Source of the DNA: Rhizophagus irregularis | Taxonomy: Eukaryota > Glomeromycota > Glomeromycetes > Glomerales > Glomeraceae | Reading direction: 5' to 3' | Assembly (NCBI RefSeq): GCF_026210795.1 | Contig: NC_089448.1 | Coordinates: 3,596,001-3,660,000, forward strand | DNA length: 64,000 nucleotides | Made by a program: the position numbers and the translations under genes | Part shown: piece by piece, positions 1 through 11,177 of the stretch | Position numbering within the stretch: the first letter of the stretch is position 1 | Layout: the number at the start of each line of letters is the position of its first letter | The notes under the pieces: model-generated | Seen by the model: only the letters and a program-made list of their open reading frames with translations | The model's database searches: none | What the model was told of the DNA's origin: nothing

Positions 1-47
1 TTTTTTGTATTAACACTACTAGTATTTTACAAATTATTATCTTTTAG

Positions 48-1635
48 GCTAAATCACATTTAACTATAAGTAATAAATGGCCGAGAGTTCTTCAATGTTA
101 TGGTTTAACACAAAATCCATCAAATGGAAATTATATGCTTGTAATATTTGAAATGAATATCGATTTGAGAGAATATTTACAACAAAATCATAAACAACTT
201 ACATGGAAAGATAGAATTATGATTATTAATGAAATAACTGCTGCACTTTATTTTATTCATAAAGAGGAAGCAATTCATAGAGATTTGCATTCTGGAAATA
301 TATTATATTCTCAACTTAATAATTTTTGGCGTATTAGTGATCTTGGATTTTGTGGACCTGCTGATAAACCATCAGAAAGTATATATGGAAATCTTCCTTA
401 CATAGCACCCGAAGTTATTGTTGGAAAAGCATATACTTTTGCATCTGATATTTATAGTGTTGCAATTCTTATGTGGGAAATTTCATCTGGACAACCACCA
501 TTTAAAAATTATGAACATGAAAATGATATTGTAATGAATATTATTAACGGTATAAGACCAAAAATTGTGCCAGGAACTCCATTAGAATATAAAAATTTAA
601 TGAAAGAATGTTGGGATGCTGATCCATTAAAAAGACCTGATATTTATGCATATAGGAAAAGAATGAGAAGAATTAATTTAGATTATCAAAATATGTCAGA
701 TGAATTATTCAAATCAGAAATGGATAATTTAGAAATGAATAAAGTAGAAGAAAATTATATGAGCAGCAGATTATTTACAAGTAAAATTCACAACTTTGGA
801 AATTTACCTGAACCAAGAAATGCAACAGAAGGTATAAGTGTATAATATTTTATTAATGAATATATTTATTTAAAATACATTATTAATGTTATCTTTTTTA
901 TTATAATAGAAGAACAAGAAGGTATAACCGTACAAATAATAATTTCTACCATTTTTTAGTTACTATAATAATTTAGTTTTAAACACTTTATTTTACTGCT
1001 AATAGCGTTTCATAGTAAATTGTATGATTTTAACATTCCTAACAATAGTAAGTATTTAATAACATTATAGCGTTGAATTATAATATATTAATGTTAATAA
1101 TTAATTTTTATTTTAGTTAACGACTTTAATAAATCAAATGAGCAGAATAGTAACAAATCATCAGAAGTAATTACAGGTAATATATTTTAATTATTGACAA
1201 ATCGAGATTGATTTATAGATTAATTCTATATCTTAATTTTAGGTGATACTAGTGAAAAATTACCCGAAGAATTTAAAAAGTTGCAAATAAATTCAAATAG
1301 TAAGTAAATTACTAACAAATAAAGTTACTATATCAATTTCATTTATTAAACGCAACTTTTATTTAAAATTTAGATGATGAAAAAGAAAAAACTCAAAAAT
1401 ATGTCGATGGTAGGTGAAAATTTTACGTAATAATGAACAATTTTAATACTGTTTTAATTCTATTTACTTATCTCTTACAGATGATGACGATGTATATAAT
1501 AATCCAAACCTTCATTCAAAAGAACAAGATGAACTGGAAATTCCTGATGGTAAGCTCTTAAAATAAAGTAATTTATTTATAAAGCAAATAATTAATCTAT
1601 AATTTGTTATCTTTTTATCTTCAGATGGAATTTAA
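48..1635 (+). CDS. Protein kinase (tyrosine-kinase-like type), 3' part, seven exons
   Basis: Partial gene entering from the left edge. An acceptor TTTTAG ends at 47, and the frame is open from there. The first visible exon (48-831) covers the kinase C-lobe: HRDLHSGNIL catalytic loop (HRD near 276-284), DLG instead of DFG (about 339), APEV (about 405), then DIYSVAILMWE and a terminal helix with KRPD. I join exons 48-831, 910-921, 1117-1176, 1243-1299, 1374-1409, 1481-1549 and 1625-1635. All junctions are GT/AG, all introns are phase 1, and the frame stays open to a TAA at 1633-1635, giving 342 residues in the window. The tail is acidic and ends EQDELEIPDDGI, a wording I associate from memory with the expanded Rhizophagus kinase family. 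If the 831 donor is not used, the protein stops at 843-845. The N-lobe lies outside the window. It presumably phosphorylates Ser/Thr or Tyr; the partner is unknown. Confidence 0.85.
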
Positions 1636-2926
1636 ATTATCTTTAGATAAATCAAATTAACAATATTTTTTTTATATTTTAAATTATTATCACTTATTTA
1701 CTTATTTATCATGGATTATTTAAACACTAAGACTAGAATAGACAAAATTAGTATTAGTTTGTAATTTAAATTATTCTAATAAATTTATTCAAATTATTAC
1801 ATGTATAAATACCGTATATTGACTGATTTAGGCGAAAATTAAGTAATTTAAGTCTTAACGTAAATTTTGACAGATTATTTCATTCGTTATACATGAATTT
1901 ATTAAAACAAGTTGAAAGAATAATCATGAAAGTATGACAATAAAATATTTGTATACACGTTCTATTTATAAAAATAGGTTAGATTGTCAAATTTTTTACA
2001 ATAACCTCTTGTTATTTAATTTTACGTTAAAATTATTAAGAAACTTATAAGATAGTTAGGATCAAATAAATTGATAAACAAAATAAAATTATGAATTTAA
2101 GGTATGCAAAACAATTCACATAACAAGTAACGAAACATTTTTTTATGAAAATCACAATAATCCTAATATTCAATCGGAATTACTGATGCAAATGATAAAA
2201 ATTTTTTCAAAACTTTTAAATACCGAAATACTCACGTATACTAAAAAATTTACACCGGCTAAAAACATTTTGTTAGTCAATACTAATCTAAAATTTGTGA
2301 CTAGTTTACATTATAATAACGAAATAAAAATTGGGATAACTATCCTGAGACAAAGTTATATCTATTGAACTATATGTATAACACATCCACTAAAACTAAC
2401 TAACGTTAAATTTGAAAAATTTTTAACGTGAAATCACGTGACTTCAAACTAACCATTTACCGATTCTCAATCGATCCATCATTTCCTTTCAACCTATCAC
2501 CGGTCACCGGTGACTGAAATTACGACGATCGACCAGCATTAAAAAAATGTAGTGCCGGTAAAAATTGATAATTCGGCCAACGGTGATGATTAACCCCGGT
2601 GATTTGAAGTAAAAATCTTTTTTTTATATTATCCTATGATTTCTGTATTTTCTAACATTTTCTCTAAAATAAAGCGTTAAGAATTGACTACACTAAAAAA
2701 TTAAACTTTCTGATATATTGCTGTAAATTAAAAAGAAAACCAAAATAAAAATAATAAAAAAAAATTAAAACATTAAGAAAAATTCCATTAATCTACGCTC
2801 TTGACGAAAATGTATCCAAATATCGGACGAAATTACATCTTCGTCCTCGTGTTATCTTCAACCAAATCCAAACGCAAATCCAAAGACTTTATCTTAAATT
2901 TGTTTAATTTATTAGGACAAATTTGT
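1636..2926. other. Intergenic, no gene recognised
   Basis: AT-rich spacer after the kinase stop. I see no supported coding sequence; the 60-codon frame at 2186-2368 has no family features. A slightly GC-richer patch at about 2430-2600 contains the near-palindrome CACCGGTCACCGGTG. Around 2790-2890 the minus strand has short open stretches that may continue the orphan exon listed next. Confidence 0.5.
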
Positions 2927-3161
2927 TTATTCGCTATCAGAATCTTCTCTTCGTCCTTGCGTTGATGACTTCATGTTCTTTGCCATACAGATGATTTCTT
3001 CACCGATTAGTTTATAATTTTCTCGCATCTTCTTCAACGCTCCTGGACTCGTATCCGACACGTTAACACTTAAATCCTTACACACTTCATTCGCCACAGT
3101 AACTCTTAACTCTTTCTATTTTATCACCTGCTTGTTCAAAAATTCGTTTCAACTCATCAAT
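2927..3161 (-). pseudogene. Orphan 3' exon of an unknown gene, one frameshift
   Basis: On the minus strand an acceptor-like TTTTAG (3168-3162) is followed by an open frame starting IDELKRIFEQAGDKIERV. After about 18 codons the frame breaks, and the next frame reads on as VTVANEVCKDLSVNVSD, then SPGALKKMRENYKLIGEE and a polar tail ending REDSDSE before a TAA at 2929-2927. The switch lies in a duplicated GAGTT/AAGAGTT stretch, as expected of a one-base indel. The composition is protein-like (charged helical, few low-complexity runs) and unlike the surrounding A/T tracts. I do not recognise the family. It could be the last exon of a decayed gene or a repeat-borne reading frame. No other exon was found. 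Confidence 0.4.
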
Positions 3162-3169
3162 CTAAAATT

Positions 3170-3540
3170 CTTCAACGAAATTCTCTATCAAAAAAATTCT
3201 CTCCTTTTGAAAAAATTTTTCCAACAATATTCATTATTTGTCAAAAAAAATCTTATTAAAAATTCTCCAAGTCTATCAAAAAAAAATCCTTCAACGAAAT
3301 TATTTATCAAAAAAAAAAAACTCCCAAGAAATTCCCCTATCATTCTATCAATAAAAAAAATTCTCTAACAGAAATTCTCATCAAAGTAGAAAATCTTTCT
3401 ATTAAAAAAAAATTTCCAAAGAAATTCAATAAAAAGCTTTACCCATATTAAAAATGAAATTCTCTATCAATAAATTTTATTTTATAAAAAATTTCTAATA
3501 AAAAAGATTCATTAACTAAAACTAAAAATTTTTAGTTTTG
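3170..3540. repeat. Degenerate simple repeat of the AATTCTC/ATCAAAA type
   Basis: Many diverged copies of a short motif such as AAATTCTCTATCAAAAAA follow one another. A 78-codon forward frame at 3132-3368 exists only because of this repeat; it is Lys/Phe/Ser low complexity and is not called as a gene. Confidence 0.5.
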
Positions 3541-3689
3541 GACAAAATGCCACCCAGCGCTGAAAAGATAGCCGAAATTGCCTTGAAATCATTAATTTTG
3601 GGGCGCAGTATTATATTTAATTTAAGTGTAATATAAGGCCAGACCCTTCTATAATTTGTTAAGTTTAGAAAATTTTTATCAATAGTTAT

Positions 3690-4925
3690 ATGAGCAATCA
3701 AGAATTTTCAGAAATTCCGCAGCAGTCACCTCGACCACTTGTTGAACTTTGGAAAAATAATACAGATACTTTAGTAGTTCCTGAATCTGAAGGAGAAAAC
3801 AGTGATCTATCATCTGAAGAAGAAGAAAGATTGGACCTTCTAAACTTAGACGGATTAAACAACTTTCCAACAGAGTAAGAATTAAATCAACCTATTTTAC
3901 CACAAGATCAACCAATATTTGACCAACAGATACCTCAAAATATACCCCTTTTGCGACCTCTATCAGCTTTATCTAATCCAATGGAAGGAGAACAAAGAAT
4001 CCAACAAGAACAGGACTTACCATTGTTTCAAGATCAACAAATTCTACAGAATCAGAATAATCAATTGTTTCAGCAACAAGAACAAGATTTAACATTATTT
4101 CAGAATCAACAAGTTCCACAGAATCAAAATGATTGATTGTTTCAGCAACAATTTCAAGATCCAGTTCCACAAAATAATGGTGGAAATCAGAATAATAATA
4201 TCAATAATGGTAACTTTTTGGAAGGAAATAATATGTTGCAGATGGTCCAATTCATCCAGCAATTTTTAAATCAACAAAATCAGCAGAATCAGCAGCAAAG
4301 TTGGGGAGCGTTCTTACAAACTTTTAGTGGAGAAAATCAGCAAGATCCTGTTGCTTGGTTAAGAGATTATAATGCAGCTGCTGAAGCCAATGGTTGGAAT
4401 AATGTTCGAAAATTACAAGTAGTACCAGCTTATTTAAGATCTACTGCAGCTGAATGGTATCAATCATTAAGACAGGATAATCCAGGATTTATTACTACTT
4501 GGGTTGCAGGTCTCAATGGAAATGCTAACAACTTTGAAGATAGATTTTTGAGAAGATTTAGAACAGCAGCAATGATTGAAGCATGGACTATTGAATTGGA
4601 GCAAAGAGTACAAGGACCTAATGAAACAGTTGAGCAATATGTTACTGTCCTACAAAAGTTATTCACTAGAGTGGAAGGATATAACGAAGCACAAAGAACT
4701 CGAAAATTCATCTCAGGACTTACTCGAGATCTGTATATAATGGTACAATCAACACATGATGGAACATTTCAAAATGCGATAGACAGGGCAAAAAGATGCA
4801 AGATGACTTTGATGGCTGGAAAGAACAAAAATGTAAGCAACTATGTGTTATCTCCGATTTGGTCTGGAGTGATAACTAACGTCAAAGATGTTAAATTAAA
4901 CAGTCGTGACAGAAAGGCCAAGTAA
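3690..4925 (+). pseudogene. gag: Ty3-type retrotransposon Gag, two in-frame stop codons
   Basis: One reading frame runs from ATG 3690 to TAA 4923-4925, broken only by TAA 3876-3878 and TGA 4134-4136; the three open pieces share the same frame. The first piece is acidic (SEGENSDLSSEEEERLDLL). The middle is Gln/Asn-rich with a repeated LFQ..Q unit. The last holds a Retrotrans_gag-like domain: AWLRDYNAAAEANGW, then a central AAEWYQSL and FEDRFLRRFR, then VEQYVTVLQKLFTRV and RKFISGL. This is the capsid protein of Ty3/Gypsy elements. No protease, reverse transcriptase or integrase follows, and the C-terminus gives no clean CCHC knuckle. A lone decayed gag is the simplest reading; translational readthrough of two stops is unlikely. 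Confidence 0.8.
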
Positions 4926-5651
4926 TAAAATGATAAGTGTTTTGATAATATTGGTAAACAATGTAAGAGTTTCTTAAAGATAGAAATCTATCAAACAAAT
5001 AATAACAAACACAAGGGTAAAACAAATAAAACACGCAAAAAGTTTACTACAAAGAAAAACTAACAAACAAATCATACAAAAACACAATACTTCGGATAAC
5101 ACAATCTAAACTCACTGTTAGATTACCCAGGTGTTAACAATCTTTATTCAAAAGAAAATATTGCTCTATATATGTTTACATTTGCACATAGTATGACAGT
5201 TTGAACTTATCAATATTATCCTATTATACTAATATGATTAATCAATCAATTGTCCTTTTTCCATTGCAATTATCTGCAAAAACCTTTCCATTACCATTTC
5301 GTATAAGTTCTATGTGTCTATATGATTCATCAACTATGTAAAGTTCAAGAAACTTCTCTAGCTAAACTAATAAAGCAATTTTCTAAGGTTATAATAATTA
5401 AACTGATACTTATAATTGAATACTTATGAGTCAAAAGTAATAACAATACTAAAAGTGGTTAATTAATGTAAATAACTAATAAAACTAAAATATATTATAA
5501 GAAATGTTTCATATTGTAATAACTCAGCCATAATCATAGGATTTCTGCGTACTACATCATGTGACTTGTTCGATCTTCAACTATTTTCATGGGCAACCCC
5601 AACAATAATCTTTGATTAATTAATTTTGGTAACAGTATGTTTTTAATTTAC
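4926..5651. other. Spacer after gag, no gene seen
   Basis: No open frame of note on either strand and no pol remnant could be read. Composition is A-rich at first, then mixed. It may be non-coding internal sequence of the retroelement. Confidence 0.4.
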
Positions 5652-6091
5652 TGTGGTCCGGAATATCTTATTATTTTATTTTATTGGTTGTTTTATTTTG
5701 TTATTTAGGGATTGGGTCCGCGGTGACGTTAAACTAGTTGTTCAATTTTATTGGTTAATTATTTTTATTGGTTGGGGATGGTAATTACCCTGGAAAATGA
5801 TCTACATAATCGTGACGAAGGGGCAGCGAATAATTTATGAGATTTTTTAAAGGAAATTAATATTTTAATTGGTTCACAATTTATTTAAAGGAAATTAATA
5901 TTTTAATTGGTTCTTTATTTTCCTTGAAATACATTACGTGGAATTTAGTAGAATAATAATAGATCTTAGAATTTATTTTCTTTCTTGAATTTTTCATTTC
6001 ATTATTTAATTCTATTTTATTATGAAACTCGGGAATTGTTATAACTTTTATCAAATTTTAATAAAGGTTTATTTTGTAGCTTGTGGTGACA
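5652..6091 (+). repeat. LTR-like stretch (possible solo LTR)
   Basis: The stretch starts TGTGGTCCGGAATATC, has repeated TTTTATTGGTT motifs, an internal duplicated block (GGAAATTAATATTTTAATTGGTT at about 5850 and 5886), a polyadenylation-like AATAAA near 6060, and ends near GTGGTGACA. These are LTR-like traits. No second copy and no clear target duplication was found inside the window, so the limits are approximate. Confidence 0.3.
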
Positions 6092-6150
6092 AACGTCTTC
6101 ATGATGGGCACAAGCTCAACAGATCGAGCTGATCATTGTCAGCACTGATC

Positions 6151-6180
6151 TTTTGTCTGACAATCTTTTGTCAGACAAAA
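6151..6180. repeat. Perfect 12-bp inverted repeat
   Basis: TTTTGTCTGACA (6151-6162) and its exact reverse complement TGTCAGACAAAA (6169-6180) are separated by 6 bases. It could form a strong hairpin. Role unknown. Confidence 0.6.
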
Positions 6181-6949
6181 ACATCAAAACTGTCAGACCT
6201 TTTGGCGTTTTGAGACTAACTGCCATTGTTACAACTAACAATTACGCGTAATTATTGTTCTTATATGATTCTTATTTTTTAGGTTAAAATTTTTTTTTCA
6301 GTCAGTCGCTTTTTACATTTTTTTTTGTCATTTATTGGCTTGAATTCTTTTGTGATTTTAAAAGTTTTAATGAATTCTTTTATCAAAGTATCAAAAAGCT
6401 AATTATGCCATCAAATATATGTGAAAATGTAACTTTAGATATAACACGATAAATTTTCAGCGAAAATTTGAAAATTGGACTAGTGGCAATGGTGATATTA
6501 GTTTACTAATATTGTTCTTATGTCATGAACGTATTGAGAATAAGTAACACTTATGGATCATGTTGTGAAGTTCGGTTTTTAATCACCATCAAGATAAACT
6601 CAAGGCACTCTTACGAGGCGTTCGTAGGGTATGAGATTGAAGCAAAATTTTTATTAAAGGGCATGTAATTTGAATAGTGTCACTATTATCGTAATTATTT
6701 ACGGTTTGTATCGTCGTTAATCATTGAAAAGTCATTAACATTGTTGCAAGAAGCATTTACACCGTCGTAAAATCTGGTGATAAATTTTTCACCAGTAAAA
6801 CTGGTTTTATTGTTACTTTTTAAGCGATAAAAAATATATTTGCTAATTTATGAACAGAATTTTTTTTTAATAGGAATTTTATTTTGTAGCATCATTTTAA
6901 ATACTGTATATGTAAGGAAGAGTAAATCACTTTCTTTATCACGTTTCAA

Positions 6950-7000
6950 AAATAAAATAAAATAAAATAAAATAAAATGGGATAAAAATAAAATAAAATA
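6950..7000. repeat. (AAAAT)n microsatellite
   Basis: About ten units of AATAA with one GGGAT interruption near 6978. Confidence 0.8.
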
Positions 7001-7199
7001 TTAACAAAAAACTAATTAAGTTTTGGCACTTGATGCCGAGTAACTGTTTATCAGGCTTATATAATGGGCTGTACTAATATAAATCACAAATTAGTATTAG
7101 TAGAAGTAAGTGGAAGTAAGAACAACTTTTGAGAATATTTTTGTAGTTATTTTTCTTTCTAGACTCACGAAGCAAAAGTGCGGAAGTTTCAGTTGTAAC

Positions 7200-8564
7200 C
7201 GCAAGTCCACAAACTTGTTCTCACTTTTTATGATAAATCTTTACCAATTTCATTAATTCTGATCGTAAATCTAGTGTTGGTCACCGTAATAGTTACCTTA
7301 GGTTTCGGATTACGACTCAAAATTACGAAAATGTCGTTTTAGTTCGTTACTTATGGCGACCAACCTTACTCTAATCATCTTTTGTTCTTAAGCCAACGGC
7401 AATATTTCCACTCTAATAGCAAATCAGCCACAAAGCCAGGAACATTTTCGGGTCTATTGACAGTAGCAATAAAAATAGTCAGAGTTAGGAAGTCTAAATA
7501 AGTATCTTGGTAATTCTTGTTAATAGTAATATCAGTTTGAATATCACAAACCTCTTTGCATTCTCGGCTACTTCACTACTCCGCTTTTAAAACTTTCCCA
7601 GGTTCGGCTCCTAGGGTTTCTATATCAGTCCCCGACTTGTGAGATACATGTTTTCTCTAAACTTGGTTCACCTAAAAACATAATCATTAGTTGAAGCAAG
7701 AGGAAAGTACCATATTTTTTAGCAAGGTGACTAAGATTATCCAACTCTTCCTGCTCTCTCCGAATTAAGTATTAAAGTAAATAATCGCTCGGTTGGATAA
7801 TACCTCAAAAACAAGTTATTGCTTATAGTTAAAGTTACCACTTAAAACAGTTTTTCTGCTAGTGAATTGATAATTTTCAGACTTTAAAAATTTATTTGGT
7901 ATCGTCTAGTTTATGACGGTCGCTCTTTTCGAGTATCCGAGAATTTTTGGCGGTAATTTTTTATTATTCTGATAACATTTCCGATGGTAATAAAATTTTC
8001 GGCTTTTGATAACATTTCTTATTCTATTTATGGAGGTTAATAGGCTAATACTAGGTGGGTTAGGGTTATTAAATTCTACCGTTCACGTAATTATTTTAAA
8101 TTCTCTTTTATTCCCTCTAAACTTCTATTAATTTTATTAAGAGCGTTAATTAATTCTCGTAATTGAAATTCATCCAACTTACTGTTGACATATCAGATAT
8201 AATTTATCTTATTTTACTAGGCTCTAATTTTAAATAAGGTTGGGAACTAGGTTTTAAACCTAACCTTCTCGCTTTTATATATGTTCTATCTATTTCCGTT
8301 ATAAACACGTCAATATTCCTTAATAGTTCGTTTACTTGTCTTTTTCCGGAATTTGCTTGAACGAAATATTTCAAAATTTATTATTTGCTAATTTGCACTA
8401 AAATTTTACTAGGTACCATTTTTTTTTTACTTTTCACTGGCTATTTGTTGTTGACTAGAACTAACTGGCTAAGGTTAAATCCATGCTTACCACTTTGGAT
8501 TTTTGATGAATAGTATTTATTATCTATATACAGTATATTATATTCATGTTTTAAAACAAGATTG
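7200..8564 (-). other. GC-richer block with decayed minus-strand reading frames
   Basis: The block is visibly less A/T-homopolymeric than its neighbours. On the minus strand several stretches read like protein but lack ATG starts. 8377-8204 contains KRQVNELLRNIDVFITEID then RTYIKARRLGLKP. 7841-7628 contains ERLFTLILNSEREQEEL then AKKYGTFLLLQ, and would continue to 7568 if TGA 7627-7625 were read through. 7572-7378 contains TIFIATVNRPENVPGFV then ADLLLEWKYCRWLKNKR and stops at a TGA. I do not recognise a family. It may be a decayed gene or element of foreign base composition. Confidence 0.3.
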
Positions 8565-8810
8565 CTAATCTCCCAATAATAATTTTTTGAATAATATTCC
8601 TATACCAAATGAAACTAATATTGATAATATTAAAACCGGCTTAGTGATTAGTCCAGATTGGGTCCTTACTCGCTCGCGTAAATGGCTATTTTCAGTATCT
8701 AATTGACGTAATTTTATTCTTAATTCTCTGTTATCCCTTAATAATCCATCCGCATCTCGTAGTTGTCTAAACCTTTCGTCTATTTTGTCTCGTCTTCCTA
8801 GTCTGTTCAT
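8565..8810 (-). CDS. Small coiled-coil protein with C-terminal membrane anchor, unknown
   Basis: An 81-residue frame with ATG start. Residues 1-55 are highly charged and predicted helical (RRDKIDERFRQLRDADGLL, RELRIKLRQLDTENSHL), with leucines spaced like a coiled coil. Residues 58-75 (KPVLILSILVSFGIGILF) form one hydrophobic segment followed by KKLLLGD, so a tail-anchored topology is plausible. It overlaps the 36-codon frame upstream by 44 bases, a compact arrangement odd for a fungal nuclear gene. The sequence looks like real protein, but I recognise no family. It could be part of a foreign or mobile segment. Confidence 0.4.
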   Translation of the reverse strand: MNRLGRRDKIDERFRQLRDADGLLRDNRELRIKLRQLDTENSHLRERVRTQSGLITKPVLILSILVSFGIGILFKKLLLGD

Positions 8811-8877
8811 AATAATACTGTTTATTATTAGGTGGTTTTCCTTGATTTCCTTTTACTCCACAAATATTTTCAACCAT
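8767..8877 (-). CDS. Possible 36-residue ORF overlapping the coiled-coil ORF
   Basis: ATG 8877-8875 to TAG 8769-8767, beginning MVENICGVKGNQGKPPNN and ending in a basic tail (TRKTRQNRRKV). It starts 5 bases after the stop of an open stretch upstream and overlaps the next ORF by 44 bases. Support is only the compact packing and non-random composition. Confidence 0.2.
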   Translation of the reverse strand: MVENICGVKGNQGKPPNNKQYYYEQTRKTRQNRRKV

Positions 8878-8882
8878 TAACG

Positions 8883-9032
8883 CTAAAAACTGTTATTAAG
8901 ATCCCGCCAATAATTTACGTAGCGTAGTTCGGTTTCGGTAGCTCCTTTTTTATTTTTTATCCCTTTCTTTCTTGAATAATCTTTTGTAGGGAAGGAAACC
9001 AGCCGGAGACAACTTTTTGTTTTATAATAAAT
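8883..9032 (-). other. Stop-free stretch without ATG, basic then ATETELRYVNYWRDL
   Basis: About 49 codons ending at TAG 8885-8883. It contains LRLVSFPTKDYSRKKGIK and ATETELRYVNYWRDLNNSF. It may be the C-terminus of a lost gene directly upstream of the two small ORFs. Confidence 0.2.
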
Positions 9033-9055
9033 TTAAGAAAAATAATTATTTAATC

Positions 9056-11177
9056 GAAACAACGAAAAAAATTTGATAGGCGCAGTACATTAACAAAAAT
9101 GAAAAAGATTACAATTTACAAGGCGCAGTATGAAATTCGGGGTCAAATTTAGTGTTCCCTGGTCCTTTTTATACATATCGATTCATCGATGCAGATCAGT
9201 GTACTATCACATGTTAATGCTAAGCCACTCAATTCAAAATTCGTTCAAAATTCGTTTTCCACAAGAATAAGAATAAAAATAATAAAAAATAATTTTTAAG
9301 CTTCCTTCAATGTTTACCTTTAAAATTATTATTTTTGTAACTAAGAAATTACGGAAGAAAAAAAAAGGTAGAGCAAGATTTTTTTTTAAAAAAAAATAAA
9401 ATAAAATAAAAAGAAAGAATTAGAAATAAAAAAGACAACTAAAAAATAGAATAAAAGTCAAAACCATTGACTATAACAATTCATATAATTTCATAATATG
9501 ATTTACCTTAAGTTTTAATGAAATTGAAACGAGTTTTTTATTTTAATATAAGTTTTTTTTTTTGTCTTAGCGTTAATTGATCTACAAATTCACCTGATGT
9601 GAAGTCCCATCACCATGTATGTTGATCATTTTGATTTTTCACAAATATAAAAATTACGATGAACCAAATTCGCGCATGAAAAATCACCGCATTTAAATAA
9701 CCGCAGTAATTTTGAAGTAATGAATGAAAGTTATGCAAGAAAAGTAGATTACAATTAGATAATTGTAATGGGCGGGATATGATGTTACACGAAATTGTTA
9801 CGTATTTTATCACGCGACAATTTTTTATTTGTATCAGCAGATCAAGGAGAAATATAACAATGAGAACTATGTTTTTTAATTTTAAATTTGCTTATTGTCC
9901 TAATTGGTCGGTATTACAAAAAAGGACGTGTCCTTTTAACGTTCTCATTGAACGTATTGCAAAAAAGATTTAACCTTAATTTTATCATTGTTAGATTTAA
10001 TATGCCTAATTTAATACTAGAGAACAATGATCAGATCTTGTGATACAGCAGTACTTTTCTTGTTATCTGCAGTATATATAGTAAATATCATATACAGTAT
10101 AATATACAGTATATGCAGTCAAGTGATATAGTACAGAATCTTAATCACAATTTAAATAATCTTTTTCATAAAATTGACACTCTTCCTTATAAAAAGGAAT
10201 GCCGGAATTTCGTCTGGAATTTGTCCTCACTGTTTGGAATATTTTACATTTCAGAACATTTTCTGGACGTCTTCTAAACATACTCGCTGCAATTTCCGGT
10301 TAAAGGGCCTTTTTTCAAAAGAATAATTACATCATAAGTATTTGTTATGTTGTGATAAAAAAAAATCAAAAAGTCAATTGAATCGTATTTGATGAATATT
10401 AAAGCAATGTACTAGATTTATTAATGAAAAAAGCATATTTGAATCATTTTAAATTAGAAATAAATATTGTAACATGTACTGTATGTTGTCGTCATGAAAA
10501 AGCACTTAAAAGATGAACGTCACCTTTTTCTTAAAATCCTTACCAGCCGTTATAGTTGTTTTTTTTTATTGAAAATCGAACAATGAACCTCTTGAAAAGT
10601 ATTATCATCTTATAAATTAATTGTAAATTGATTTTTTTTTTTTTAACATTTAAATAATTTCTTCAATATTTATTGGCGCCACTAACAAAAAAAAAAATTA
10701 GGCGTTTAACTTTTGGCAAAAAGTTCAAATGATACCTGTTTATGATGCACGTCATCTAGTACGTTAAATCATTGCCGCAGTACATTTCGCATACTGAATG
10801 CGTGTATTAGAATTAGATAGAACCTCCTTCGAATATACAAATAATAGTCAAATAAACTTTTTAAAGAAAAAAATAAAATACGATTATGTTACATAACTGG
10901 AAACACGAAAATAAAATCAACCAATGAAAAGACATTTTTTTAAACTGACTCAGATCATCAAAAATTTATAGTGCGTTACGGAAAACGAACTATCGAACGA
11001 ACTATCGAACGAACATTAAAACTATCGAGTGAACGATATACACTTTTTTTTAAATAATTTGAGTACTTTCTAAATTTATTAGAGAAAAAAAAAATCTTGT
11101 AAATCTTGTTTTAATTTTAATCTAATCTTTTAAATATATTCTGTATATCAATTGTTTTTTTTTTTATTAAATTAATT
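9056..11177. other. Long AT-rich intergenic stretch
   Basis: No supported gene. It holds A/T homopolymers, repeated ACAGTATA motifs at about 10065-10115 and a duplicated GAACGAACTATC at about 10987-11012. Frames at 9610-9813 (-) and 9779-9973 (+) overlap each other and lack protein features. Confidence 0.5.

Noticed and set aside
3132-3368. 78-codon forward ORF
   Set aside because: Lys/Phe/Ser low complexity from a simple repeat.
4840-4900. A CCHC zinc knuckle at the end of gag
   Set aside because: Only scattered Cys codons in shifted frames; no convincing C-x2-C-x4-H-x4-C.
9610-9973. Overlapping ORFs on both strands
   Set aside because: No protein-like features; mutual overlap and AT-rich chance frames.
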